A stretch of 7,887 nucleotides of DNA, taken from Deltaproteobacteria bacterium. Its GTDB lineage: Bacteria; Desulfobacterota; Desulfobulbia; Desulfobulbales; BM004. The stretch is taken from contig JAFDCT010000235.1 of NCBI GenBank assembly GCA_019312695.1, positions 1-7,887 of the forward strand. The letters run 5' to 3'. The notes under the pieces were generated by a model. The model was not told the origin of the DNA. It did no database searches and worked only from the letters and a program-made list of their open reading frames with translations. Positions 1 to 5,302 of the stretch are shown one piece after another. Position numbers and translations under genes: made by a program. Each line of letters begins with the position of its first letter. Position 1 is the first letter of the stretch.

Positions 1-1183
1 CCTGGGCAGTGGTCAGAGCTGACCGGGCCAGCTCGAAATTCTTCCGGGCCTCTTCAACTTCGAGATATGTTTGGTAAACCTGGAATGATGCCGCGTCCAT
101 GAGCTGTGCCAAAAGCTCCCGGGTCTCAGCCACCTGGTAATGGGCTTTCTGCTTTTCATGGTAACGTTTTGAACCATCAAAGAGTTCCCATTTGAACATG
201 GCAATAACCTGCCAGCTCTCTCCGTCGCTGCCAAATGGCAGTTCCTTGTCGTTTAATTGATAGGAAGAGCCGACGCCGAGGGTGGGGATATATGCTGCTT
301 CATTGAGTCTGATATTATTCATGGCATTTTCAAAATGGAGCTGCATGGCTTGAATTTCGCGCCGTGCTTCAGCATTTTTGGTGTAGAAGTCGAGATCATG
401 CAGCATTAAATCCAGATCGTCATCAGCCGGTATTATGGATGATTGTTCAAGACCAAGCAGCAGCCCCAGTGAACGTTGGGCGACTTTAAGGTTTTTATCG
501 GCAGTTACCAGTTTCTGTTCCGCTTCAGTAACAGCGGTTGCTGCCCGCAGAGTATCGGCGTAAAGCCCCAGTCCGTTGTCAAAGCTTAGCTTTGCTATTC
601 GCAGATGCTCAGCGGCATCCTCCACACCCTTTTGGGCCACAAGTTTGTATTCCTCTGCCATCTGGGCCATCAGATAAGTCTGCGCCACCTGCAAGGCCAA
701 TGCCTCCTGCCTGCGGAAAAACTCCTCTTTTGTCGCAGCATAGGCCGTCTCGCTCATGTCAATCCCAATTGCGGCCTGCATGGCCAGAATAGGTTGAAAA
801 ACAGTTAAAGATGTCTGGAAATCGCTTTCCGGTGCCGGATCATTAAGTGAGCCAATGTCAAAATCCTGCATGGTGAAACGCTTCTGATTCAGCTTGGACA
901 TGAAGACATAGGTGGGATTATTTGTCCTGAGGAAACGCTCCTCAAGGGTAAGTTTGGGCATGAGGTTGCTCCGGGCAATGCCGATATCCTCTTTATGTGA
1001 GGCCAGGGAATTCTTCAGGGCTATCATCTCGTGATTGTTCCTTAAAGCTCTAGCCACAGCAACATTGAGCGTCGTCAAGTCGGCTGCAGATGCCTGTTGT
1101 GGCAAGGGGAAGATAATAGAAATTCCAGCCAGGAGAAAATAGACAAATTTTGTACTTTGAGAATCTTTTTGCCAAACCGACAT
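1..1183 (-). CDS. TolC-family outer-membrane efflux protein (C-terminus cut by window edge)
   Basis: Open for 394 codons from ATG at 1183 down to base 1 with no stop, so the C-terminal part lies outside. The start is supported by GAGGAG six bases upstream. Residues 1-33 form a signal peptide (basic start, FVYFLLAGISIIF core, ASA cleavage site). The mature part begins LTTLNVAVARALRNNHE, the typical opening of an outer-membrane efflux protein repeat. Long amphipathic helices follow (about 150-245), then a second repeat with the beta-strand-like stretch AAYIPTLGVGSSY and FKWELFDG, which matches the TolC repeat plan. The protein would trimerise into an outer-membrane channel and periplasmic tunnel, serving a tripartite pump (RND or ABC) or type I secretion. 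It lies 3 nt after the ArsR-type gene, so the two are almost certainly one operon with local repression. An adaptor and pump gene would be expected beyond the left edge, which is inference. The substrate cannot be told. Confidence 0.9.
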   Translation of the reverse strand, partial: MSVWQKDSQSTKFVYFLLAGISIIFPLPQQASAADLTTLNVAVARALRNNHEMIALKNSLASHKEDIGIARSNLMPKLTLEERFLRTNNPTYVFMSKLNQKRFTMQDFDIGSLNDPAPESDFQTSLTVFQPILAMQAAIGIDMSETAYAATKEEFFRRQEALALQVAQTYLMAQMAEEYKLVAQKGVEDAAEHLRIAKLSFDNGLGLYADTLRAATAVTEAEQKLVTADKNLKVAQRSLGLLLGLEQSSIIPADDDLDLMLHDLDFYTKNAEARREIQAMQLHFENAMNNIRLNEAAYIPTLGVGSSYQLNDKELPFGSDGESWQVIAMFKWELFDGSKRYHEKQKAHYQVAETRELLAQLMDAASFQVYQTYLEVEEARKNFELARSALTTAQ

Positions 1184-1186
1184 AGC

Positions 1187-1477
1187 TCACTCCTCAATAG
1201 GGCAAAACAACCCCTGCATGGTTTCAATCAGCCTCGTAAACCTGTCATCAATTATGCGGTTATAGATGAAATTTGCCTGCTTGCGGGTGCCGATAATACC
1301 CTGGTGGCGCAGGATGGAAAGATGTTGGGAGATATTGGCATCCGTGGTATTGACGACCGTGCTGATCTCCCCCACGGTCATCTCCTTCTCCTGCAGAAGG
1401 CACAGGATCTGGAGCCTGAAAGGATGTGCGATGGATTTCAACAATGCGGCAAGATTCGCTATCTGTTCCGTATTCAT
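1187..1477 (-). CDS. ArsR/SmtB-family repressor with SqrR/BigR-like cysteine pair
   Basis: A 96-aa winged helix-turn-helix protein, the usual ArsR size. Start ATG at 1477 has AGGAG about 8 nt upstream. The early helix AHPFRLQILCLLQEKEM, the recognition helix TTDANISQHLSILRHQG (about 44-60) and the wing TRKQANFIYNRI are clear. The classical arsenite motif ELCVCDL is absent (MTVGEIS stands there), so this is not a typical arsenic sensor. Cysteines are at C26 (in ILCLL) and C92 (in GLFC near the C-terminus). These two contexts match the persulfide-sensing cysteines of SqrR/BigR/YgaV-type members, and the spacing of 66 residues equals that recalled for SqrR C41/C107. Oxidation to a polysulfide bridge would release DNA. 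It is the first gene of an operon with the TolC-family gene and probably represses it from the inverted repeat just upstream. Family call is secure; the sulfur-sensing role is inference. Confidence 0.9.
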   Translation of the reverse strand: MNTEQIANLAALLKSIAHPFRLQILCLLQEKEMTVGEISTVVNTTDANISQHLSILRHQGIIGTRKQANFIYNRIIDDRFTRLIETMQGLFCPIEE

Positions 1478-1503
1478 ATGACCGTCTCCTGGGAATTTAG
1501 CAA

Positions 1504-1519
1504 TTAAGCTAATGCTTAA
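1504..1519. promoter_or_regulatory. Candidate ArsR operator (inverted repeat)
   Basis: Perfect 6-bp arms TTAAGC and GCTTAA flank the four bases TAAT, 26 bp upstream of the ArsR-type start codon. It overlaps the proposed -10 of the same gene. AT-rich dyads placed over the core promoter are the normal binding site of autoregulating ArsR dimers. Binding itself is inferred. Confidence 0.5.
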
Positions 1520-1534
1520 ATACTTGCCTGTAAA
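1506..1534 (-). promoter_or_regulatory. Candidate promoter of the arsR-tolC operon
   Basis: On the minus strand TTTACA (1534-1529) is followed after 17 bp by TAGCTT (1511-1506). The -35 is close to consensus, the -10 is weak (3 of 6). Position suits transcription of the ArsR-type gene with a leader of about 20 nt. The overlap with the inverted repeat at 1504-1519 strengthens the reading. Confidence 0.35.
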
Positions 1535-1537
1535 GGG

Positions 1538-1558
1538 GGTGCGACAAAATTACGCACC
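1538..1558. repeat. Second inverted repeat upstream of arsR
   Basis: Arms GGTGCG and CGCACC, perfect over 6 bp, are separated by 9 AT-rich bases. It lies just upstream of the proposed -35 and beyond the esterase stop codon. No run of T follows the stem on either strand, so it is not a standard intrinsic terminator. It may be a second regulator site or part of the 3' end of the esterase transcript. Confidence 0.35.
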
Positions 1559-1629
1559 AAAAGAAAAAAATAATAATTTGAACAAAGTAGAGATATTATG
1601 AGGTCTGGAATGGTACAGATACAAAGATA

Positions 1630-2241
1630 CTAAAGGTAAGGTTCGATGGCTTTAAAGAACCTTTTGGCCATTATTTCATAACCGGCTGCATTTGGATGGA
1701 TGGTGTCATACATCAGCTTCTCGTTCCCCATGAGTCCGCCGAGAATATCGGGTACCAGGATTGCCCCGGTATCATTCGCCAGTTTTTCAAACTCTTCCTC
1801 ATAACCACGATCCCAAAACAGCAGTTTAATGCCCCCGATAATCACAAGGGCACCCGAGGCTTGAATTGCTTCCACTATTTCCAGCAGATTCTTGAAGGCA
1901 ATATTTTTGTCCACCCCGTTTTTCAGGTCATTGCCGCCAAGGGTGATCAGGACAATGCGGGGCGATTGAGACAGGACATCCTGCTCCAGCCGCAGCAGGG
2001 CTCTGGCCGTTGTATCCCCGGGAATTCCGGCATTTATTACGGGTTGTCCGATCATTTCAGACAACCGGGCCGGATAGCTTTTATCGTGTGGAGCGCCTGT
2101 ACCAAAGGTGAGGCTGTCACCAAAACAGATAATATTCTCTCCACTTAAACTGACCGGTTCCGGAGCGGTACAGGAATTCAGGCACACCAAAAGGCAGAGC
2201 AGTAAAACAATAAAGGTGAGAAATAAAAATCTGGGCATCAT
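1630..2241 (-). CDS. SGNH/GDSL-family esterase, predicted lipoprotein (TesA/arylesterase-like)
   Basis: 203 aa with all SGNH blocks: FGDSLT with nucleophile Ser43 (block I), the block II glycine in NAGIPGDTT (Gly72), LGGND with Asn104 (block III), and DTIHPN with Asp179 and His182 (block V). Such enzymes hydrolyse ester or thioester bonds of acyl chains and aryl esters. The N-terminus has a long hydrophobic run ending in LNSC, a plausible lipobox with lipidation at Cys24, so the enzyme is expected to be membrane-anchored on the periplasmic side; E. coli TesA is instead soluble periplasmic. ATG at 2241 shares its A with the TGA stop of the upstream DUF3187 gene, and no good ribosome binding site is seen, which suggests translational coupling. 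A second ATG follows immediately at 2238. Length and motifs are normal for the family. Substrate unknown. Confidence 0.88.
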   Translation of the reverse strand: MMPRFLFLTFIVLLLCLLVCLNSCTAPEPVSLSGENIICFGDSLTFGTGAPHDKSYPARLSEMIGQPVINAGIPGDTTARALLRLEQDVLSQSPRIVLITLGGNDLKNGVDKNIAFKNLLEIVEAIQASGALVIIGGIKLLFWDRGYEEEFEKLANDTGAILVPDILGGLMGNEKLMYDTIHPNAAGYEIMAKRFFKAIEPYL

Positions 2242-3233
2242 CAGAAAGCAACAACAAGGGCCAGTTGAAAGGCCACATCCGCAGCAGTTAAAACTTTTAT
2301 GTCCTCGGCAATTGAAATATCGAGGTAGATATCATCCGTAAAAGCTAGGCTGCTGCCCATGACCAGTTGCAGGGCAGGATCGCCAATGTCTTTGAGGTCG
2401 CTGTCATACAGGGCAGACTGGGCATCAAACTGCAGTTTAAGCTGGATGATTTCTGTCGCCTGCCAGCCTATCCCTGCTCTGCCGGCAATGACGAAATTTT
2501 TCTGGATATCGGCCAATACACCGTCCATATCCCCCAGAAAAATTCCTGCCAGCCCGGCGTACATGGTGAAGCGGTATTTCCTGAGACTGTAAGGATCATT
2601 TAGCATAAGTCCCAGGGAGAAGTCATAGCCGCCGCTGCCGGCCAACCTGTCATAATCGCCGGTGGGTAATTTCAGCTCAGCACTGAAGATAAGTGCCCTG
2701 TCCTGCCACGGCCTGTTATAGGCCCCATTGATACGAATGTCTCCAAGGCCGTTTTGGCTGTCGCTCAGTTTAAATGGAGTGGTTCCGCCTGACAGGTAGG
2801 CAATGTAAAACACATCGCTTTCCTCTTTGATTCTACCATTTTGCGATAAATTAAAAAAGTCATGCCAGTCATAGATGAAGTCATCAAGAAAGCCACCGTT
2901 ATGACTGATATATGGAACTTCAAAAGATAACTGCAAATTGTCCCGCAGACCGTAATTTATAATGAGGCTGCCGCGAAAGATTTCACAGTCAGTTGCCAGC
3001 TGTTCATTGGCACTAATGGCATTACTGTATGAATTGCTGATGTTGGCGACAAGGCTTACACGCCATCTTCCTGCCTCTGTCAGCGGACTGTTATCAAGAG
3101 AGGGAAGGCCGAATATTTGTTTAAATGGAAGCTGGTTGATATTGTGAAAGGTACGGATTTCCGCTGCCCCTGAAGAATTATATGGAGCCGACAAAAGAGT
3201 TGCCAGGACGAAAATCAGCAATGGTCGGTTCAT
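2241..3233 (-). CDS. DUF3187-family outer-membrane beta-barrel protein
   Basis: 330 aa from ATG at 3233. This start is chosen because AAGGA lies 7 nt upstream and residues 1-24 then form a clean signal peptide (MNRPLLIFVLATLL core, cleavage near SSGAA). A longer reading from TTG at 3323 would bury that signal peptide. The mature protein starts with IRTFHNINQLPFKQIFGLP and then alternates short polar and aromatic strands, with segments such as NGLGDIRINGAY, ELKLPTGDYDRLAG and SGGYDFSLGLML that I recognise as DUF3187. It ends in VAFQLALVVAF with a terminal aromatic, typical of outer-membrane barrels. Function of the family is not established. It is the first gene of a two-gene operon with the SGNH lipoprotein, behind a good promoter. 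The family name is from memory, the barrel topology from pattern. Confidence 0.8.
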   Translation of the reverse strand: MNRPLLIFVLATLLSAPYNSSGAAEIRTFHNINQLPFKQIFGLPSLDNSPLTEAGRWRVSLVANISNSYSNAISANEQLATDCEIFRGSLIINYGLRDNLQLSFEVPYISHNGGFLDDFIYDWHDFFNLSQNGRIKEESDVFYIAYLSGGTTPFKLSDSQNGLGDIRINGAYNRPWQDRALIFSAELKLPTGDYDRLAGSGGYDFSLGLMLNDPYSLRKYRFTMYAGLAGIFLGDMDGVLADIQKNFVIAGRAGIGWQATEIIQLKLQFDAQSALYDSDLKDIGDPALQLVMGSSLAFTDDIYLDISIAEDIKVLTAADVAFQLALVVAF

Positions 3234-3304
3234 TTGTTGTTCCTTGGCTTTATGGTATAAACCCACAAATACAGGACACCTTTTTGCCGGACTAAATTTT
3301 TTGC

Positions 3305-3323
3305 TTGCGAACCCTAATCGCAA
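3305..3323. repeat. Inverted repeat just after the DUF3187 transcription start
   Basis: Perfect arms TTGCGA and TCGCAA flank 7 bases. It falls about 8-26 nt after the predicted start of the DUF3187 transcript, so it could be a repressor operator or a small leader hairpin. No regulator gene for it is visible nearby except the ArsR-type gene, whose own candidate site differs. Confidence 0.4.
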
Positions 3324-3337
3324 ATGGTTGGTTTCGA

Positions 3338-3366
3338 TGTCTAAAATAGCTCAATGGCAATGTCAA
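3338..3366 (-). promoter_or_regulatory. Sigma70-like promoter of the DUF3187-esterase operon
   Basis: On the minus strand a perfect TTGACA (3366-3361) is followed after exactly 17 bp by TAGACA (3343-3338). The -10 is only moderate. Transcription would begin near 3331, giving a leader of about 98 nt before ATG 3233. Confidence 0.5.
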
Positions 3367-3491
3367 GTAAAAAGCCGGTGAACTTTTTTAGGTATTTCTA
3401 CAGATAAGACTTGACCTCAGAGTGTCAGTGTTGAATAGTATCTGCTGTCGAGAATGATTATTGATTTTTGTAACGGCGATGGAATTTACTA

Positions 3492-3500
3492 TGTGATAAT
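3492..3500 (+). promoter_or_regulatory. Possible extended -10 promoter of the Cys4 protein gene
   Basis: TGTGATAAT contains an extended TG and a 5-of-6 -10 box (GATAAT). No good -35 lies at the right distance, which extended -10 promoters can lack. The leader would be under 20 nt. Confidence 0.35.
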
Positions 3501-3523
3501 TTTTTAACAGGTGAGGTGGAATC

Positions 3524-3850
3524 ATGAAGATTACGATTGATAGGAATGTTGTTGAATTTGTACCGGAAAATGCAGCGGAAACCACTTCAATGGAAACATT
3601 GTGGCGAATTCTCATAGACTGTGTAAATGAAACAAAAAACCTGACACCAATCGGTGAGTATGTCCCTATCAAAAAGAACCTTGCCCGTTTTACCATCGAG
3701 GGTTTGCCGGGCGGCAAGACGATAATGTCTGAACAGGTTTCAGAGGATGACTGTACCTATATCTGTGAGATCTGCAACAAGTATATGAATGTTAAGAAGG
3801 GGCAGGAAATTCCCCTTTGCTGCGGCAGGATAATGGAAGGTGTCGACTGA
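3524..3850 (+). CDS. Small protein with desulforedoxin-like C-terminal Cys4 site
   Basis: 108 aa, ATG preceded by GAGGTGG about 5 nt upstream. Residues 1-75 have no recognised domain; they are mixed alpha/beta in character, rich in Glu, Thr and Asn, with C33 and no signal peptide or membrane helix. The last 30 residues read YICEICNKYMNV, then IPLCCGRIME, giving C81-x2-C84 and adjacent C99-C100 followed by Gly and Met. This is the layout of the rubredoxin-like FeCys4 centre of desulforedoxin and the N-terminal domain of desulfoferrodoxin (C-x2-C ... CCG..M). Iron binding with an electron-transfer or redox-sensing role is therefore possible; zinc is the alternative. It is a single-gene unit, closed by a strong terminator, and it diverges from the DUF3187 operon. 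Real gene: high confidence. Function: inference only. Confidence 0.8.
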   Translation: MKITIDRNVVEFVPENAAETTSMETLWRILIDCVNETKNLTPIGEYVPIKKNLARFTIEGLPGGKTIMSEQVSEDDCTYICEICNKYMNVKKGQEIPLCCGRIMEGVD

Positions 3851-3878
3851 TAGGCGTTTTATATAATTCTTTTAGCGC

Positions 3879-3913
3879 AAAAAGGGCTTAACAGTAAAGT
3901 TAAGCCCTTTTTT
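3879..3913 (+). terminator. Rho-independent terminator after the Cys4 protein gene
   Basis: Stem GGGCTTAAC / GTTAAGCCC (9 bp, perfect) with loop AGTAAA, extended by A/T pairs and followed by six T. The A run on the left side would also let it work on the minus strand. It lies 29 nt after the stop codon. Confidence 0.9.
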
Positions 3914-3981
3914 GTTTTATAATTGACTCTAGAGCTTCAAAAATTTGTATGTTGTAAAAATGATTATTACTCCTCCCCGTC

Positions 3982-4010
3982 TTGACAACTCAGCTTGCAG
4001 CCACTAATAT
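3982..4010 (+). promoter_or_regulatory. Strong sigma70-like promoter in the intergenic region
   Basis: Perfect TTGACA (3982-3987), spacer of 17 bp, then TAATAT (4005-4010, 4 of 6). It sits between a terminator and a structured stretch without open reading frames, so it likely starts a non-coding transcript or a long leader. Confidence 0.5.
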
Positions 4011-4016
4011 AAAAAA

Positions 4017-4113
4017 GCTGCTTTCAGGACAGTTCATTATAAAAATACGTTCTGTTTAAAATGCCTGGGAATCGGTTTTGGCAATAAAACCAGCTTGGTT
4101 CCCACGTTTTTTT
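4017..4113 (+). ncRNA. Candidate small RNA ending in an intrinsic terminator
   Basis: Predicted by position only. The promoter at 3982-4010 would start transcription near 4017, and a terminator-like hairpin with seven T closes at 4113, giving about 97 nt. No convincing reading frame with a ribosome binding site lies inside. I recognise no known RNA family. The alternative is a leader or attenuator for the 67-aa gene at 4368. Confidence 0.33.
4066..4113 (+). terminator. Terminator-like hairpin with T run
   Basis: Two stacked stems: outer TGGGAA / TTCCCA (4066-4071 with 4099-4104) and inner GGTTTT / AAAACC around loop GGCAAT. An asymmetric internal loop separates them. CG and then seven T (4107-4113) follow, as in intrinsic terminators. 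Confidence 0.5.
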
Positions 4114-4163
4114 AAAATCAGGAATATACTGCTGCGACAGTTTTATTATCTGCCTGATTTTAA
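4112..4163. repeat. Inverted repeat with 11-bp arms
   Basis: TTAAAATCAGG at 4112-4122 and CCTGATTTTAA at 4153-4163 are perfect complements. The 30-nt interior holds a further small stem ACTG / CAGT. It follows directly on the T run of the preceding hairpin. It may be a second or minus-strand terminator, or part of a structured RNA. The rest of 4164-4260 shows no gene or clear signal. Confidence 0.45.
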
Positions 4164-4261
4164 CAAGGGCTTCTGTTTACGGTAACAGATAATTCTGAGC
4201 AGGTATCTGCCGAAGGATGTGCCTGCTATATCCCTGTATGTCAGAGCCTTTCGGAAGTTAA

Positions 4262-4298
4262 TTGAATCGTTTCCCCCTCAACCATATTTTTGGGGAAA
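4262..4298 (+). promoter_or_regulatory. Candidate promoter with overlapping inverted repeat, upstream of the 67-aa gene
   Basis: TTGAAT (4262-4267), 17-bp spacer and TATTTT (4285-4290) make a moderate promoter. Arms TTTCCCC (4270-4276) and GGGGAAA (4292-4298) flank the -10 and could be an operator. The leader would be about 70 nt. Confidence 0.35.
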
Positions 4299-4367
4299 AA
4301 CAGCAAAATATGACACTGCTGTGCCAGGTACGGGATAATTTCCGGAGGACATCAAAGGAGGATCGTT

Positions 4368-4571
4368 ATGAGTAAGAAAAAGATTGCTAACAGCATAATA
4401 ATAAGAGTCGGTGGCGGTATCCGTGAGGTCCCGCGCGAACCTGCCGATATTGCAGATTACCAGGAATCCGCCAACCAGGATCCCGGTTTTGAGCAGAAGG
4501 AAGATACGCATCCCTTAGGGATTGATGAAGAGATAAACATGAAATTCAGCTCAAATAAAATTATAAACTGA
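4368..4571 (+). CDS. 67-aa hypothetical protein
   Basis: ATG at 4368 has an excellent ribosome binding site, AAAGGAGGA at 4354-4362, five bases upstream; this is the main reason to accept the gene. The product starts MSKKKIANSIIIRVGGGIRE, then is acidic and polar (EPADIADYQE, EQKEDTHPLGIDEE) and ends in a short basic and polar tail. It has no cysteine, no membrane segment and no signal peptide, so it should be a soluble cytoplasmic protein. I recognise no family. A moderate promoter lies about 80 nt upstream, and no neighbour reads in an operon with it. An antisense frame over the same bases (4278-4511) has a hydrophobic start but no usable ribosome binding site, so the plus strand is preferred. 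Confidence 0.55.
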   Translation: MSKKKIANSIIIRVGGGIREVPREPADIADYQESANQDPGFEQKEDTHPLGIDEEINMKFSSNKIIN

Positions 4572-4867
4572 CCTCTCAATATATTATTTTATTTTAACAA
4601 CCGAGACCGTTATGCCCAAGAGATAGATTAGAAAAGCCTGACAACTAAATCCTTCAGAAAAAGGCCGCGTTGTTTCCAGGCATTGATCGCTTTGATTGCT
4701 TCAGCCTTCATCCCAATAAAATATTTCAAAGACCATGAATAAAGATTTCAGCGGCCAGGCTGAAATCTTTATTCCCTTTCCATCAGGGCAGACTTCCTGC
4801 CCAGTGATCCTGGAAAATATTTTCCTTTAGATTTTCACTCCTGCATCTGAACCTTGGCCCTGCAAGA
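4572..4867. other. Gene-free structured stretch with several hairpins
   Basis: No supported reading frame. Three hairpins are visible. The first pairs GCCTGACAAC (4636-4645) with GTTGT and CAGGC (4669-4673, 4677-4681) with a 3-nt bulge. The second is a perfect 16-bp stem at 4737-4774, listed separately. The third is GGGCAG / CTGCCC around ACTTC (4786-4802). None has a standard T run. The stretch could hold a structured RNA, terminators for the 67-aa gene, or decayed sequence. Confidence 0.5.
4737..4774. repeat. Perfect 16-bp inverted repeat
   Basis: The left arm GAATAAAGATTTCAGC and its exact complement flank the six bases GGCCAG. The stem is long and mostly AT. It may end transcription of the 67-aa gene, although CCCTTTCC rather than a T run follows. 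It may equally be part of a mobile palindromic element or of an RNA. Confidence 0.6.
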
Positions 4868-4897
4868 TGGACATAATTATTTGATTTTACAGATAAT
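4868..4897 (+). promoter_or_regulatory. Candidate promoter of the mla operon
   Basis: TGGACA (4868-4873, 5 of 6) and GATAAT (4892-4897, 5 of 6) with an 18-bp spacer. Transcription would start near 4904, leaving a leader of about 117 nt before ATG 5021. A weaker alternative is TTGATA (4944-4949) with TAGGTT (4967-4972). Confidence 0.42.
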
Positions 4898-4936
4898 GTT
4901 TTCCGCTGCGTAATTTTTTTATGAATGTCTTACTAC

Positions 4937-4964
4937 AGAGTTATTGATAAACTCTTCCGGAGTT
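4937..4964 (+). promoter_or_regulatory. Overlapping alternative stems in the mla leader
   Basis: AGAGTT (4937-4942) and AACTCT (4950-4955) form a dyad with a 7-nt spacer. The same AACTC (4950-4954) can instead pair with GAGTT at 4960-4964. The two pairings exclude each other. The first is also a possible operator near the alternative promoter. Stems are short, so this may be chance. Confidence 0.25.
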
Positions 4965-5020
4965 GCTAGGTTTCCGCATGGTGTTTGTCATGTAATTCCA
5001 GCACAATGGTGTAGGAAAGA

Positions 5021-5302
5021 ATGCAAGTTCACGGTAAAATTGACTTCAGCCATCCATCGCCTGATATCCTGCATGCAGCGATATCAGGCGCCTGGCAAAT
5101 TGACAGCAAGCTGTTCTCATCGGTGGCAACATTACTCAGCAGGCTTTAATCAGATCCCAATATCAAACGTCTTATTCTTGATGCCAATGGCCTTGCAGGA
5201 TGGGATACCAGCTTTTTAACTTTAATCCGCACCATTACAAAAGAATGCCAGAAGCGGGATATTGGGCTCGAGATAAAGGGCCTGCCAGAAGGGGTATCGC
5301 GC
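5021..5302 (+). pseudogene. N-terminal STAS (MlaB-like) domain of the MlaE fusion, cut by in-frame TAA
   Basis: ATG at 5021, with AGGA four bases before it, opens a frame reading MQVHGKIDFSHPSPD, then ISGAWQIDSKLF and SVATLLSRL, and stops at TAA 5147-5149 after 42 codons. The same frame continues after the stop as SDPNIKRLILDANGLAGWD and LIRTITKECQKRDIGLEIKGLP, straight into the MlaE permease. Together these make one STAS domain of about 90 residues (G-W-x-I-D start, LILDANGLAGWDTS core, conserved LPEGVSRLL end). Read through, the fusion would be 378 codons plus TAA at codon 43, the usual size of STAS-MlaE permeases. In MlaFEDB the STAS protein MlaB binds the ATPase and supports its activity. 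A change of CAA (Gln) to TAA is the simplest cause; a base-call error is equally possible. The fragment alone should not fold. Confidence 0.75.
5058..5090. repeat. 33-nt inverted repeat inside the STAS coding segment
   Basis: Perfect 11-bp arms CGCCTGATATC (5058-5068) and GATATCAGGCG (5080-5090) enclose CTGCATGCAGC, which itself contains the 10-bp palindrome CTGCATGCAG. Coding sequence seldom holds such symmetry by chance. It begins 37 nt after the start codon and ends 56 nt before the premature stop. It could fold as an RNA hairpin or bind a protein. Confidence 0.7.

Noticed and set aside
1097..1507. 136-codon plus-strand frame across arsR
   Set aside because: It is antisense to a well-recognised ArsR-type gene and to the tolC start, and has no family features.
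1538..1558. Terminator of the esterase gene
   Set aside because: The stem is followed by CCCTTT on the minus strand and lacks a T run, so I list it only as an inverted repeat.
3234..3323. Longer N-terminus of the DUF3187 protein from TTG at 3323
   Set aside because: It would place 30 residues before an evident signal peptide. ATG 3233 has its own ribosome binding site, and the TTG lies in an inverted repeat.
4278..4511. Antisense 77-codon frame with hydrophobic start over the 67-aa gene
   Set aside because: The G-rich stretch touches the start codon directly, so spacing is unusable, while the plus strand has a near-perfect ribosome binding site.
5141..5219. Programmed +1 frameshift at CTT TAA, similar to the CTT TGA site of prfB
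   Set aside because: Slipping by +1 leads to a frame that ends at 5219 and has no STAS-like sequence, whereas the unshifted frame after TAA continues the STAS domain into MlaE.
4944..5219. 91-codon open frame on the plus strand
   Set aside because: It overlaps the STAS segment in another frame, lacks a ribosome binding site and resembles no protein family.
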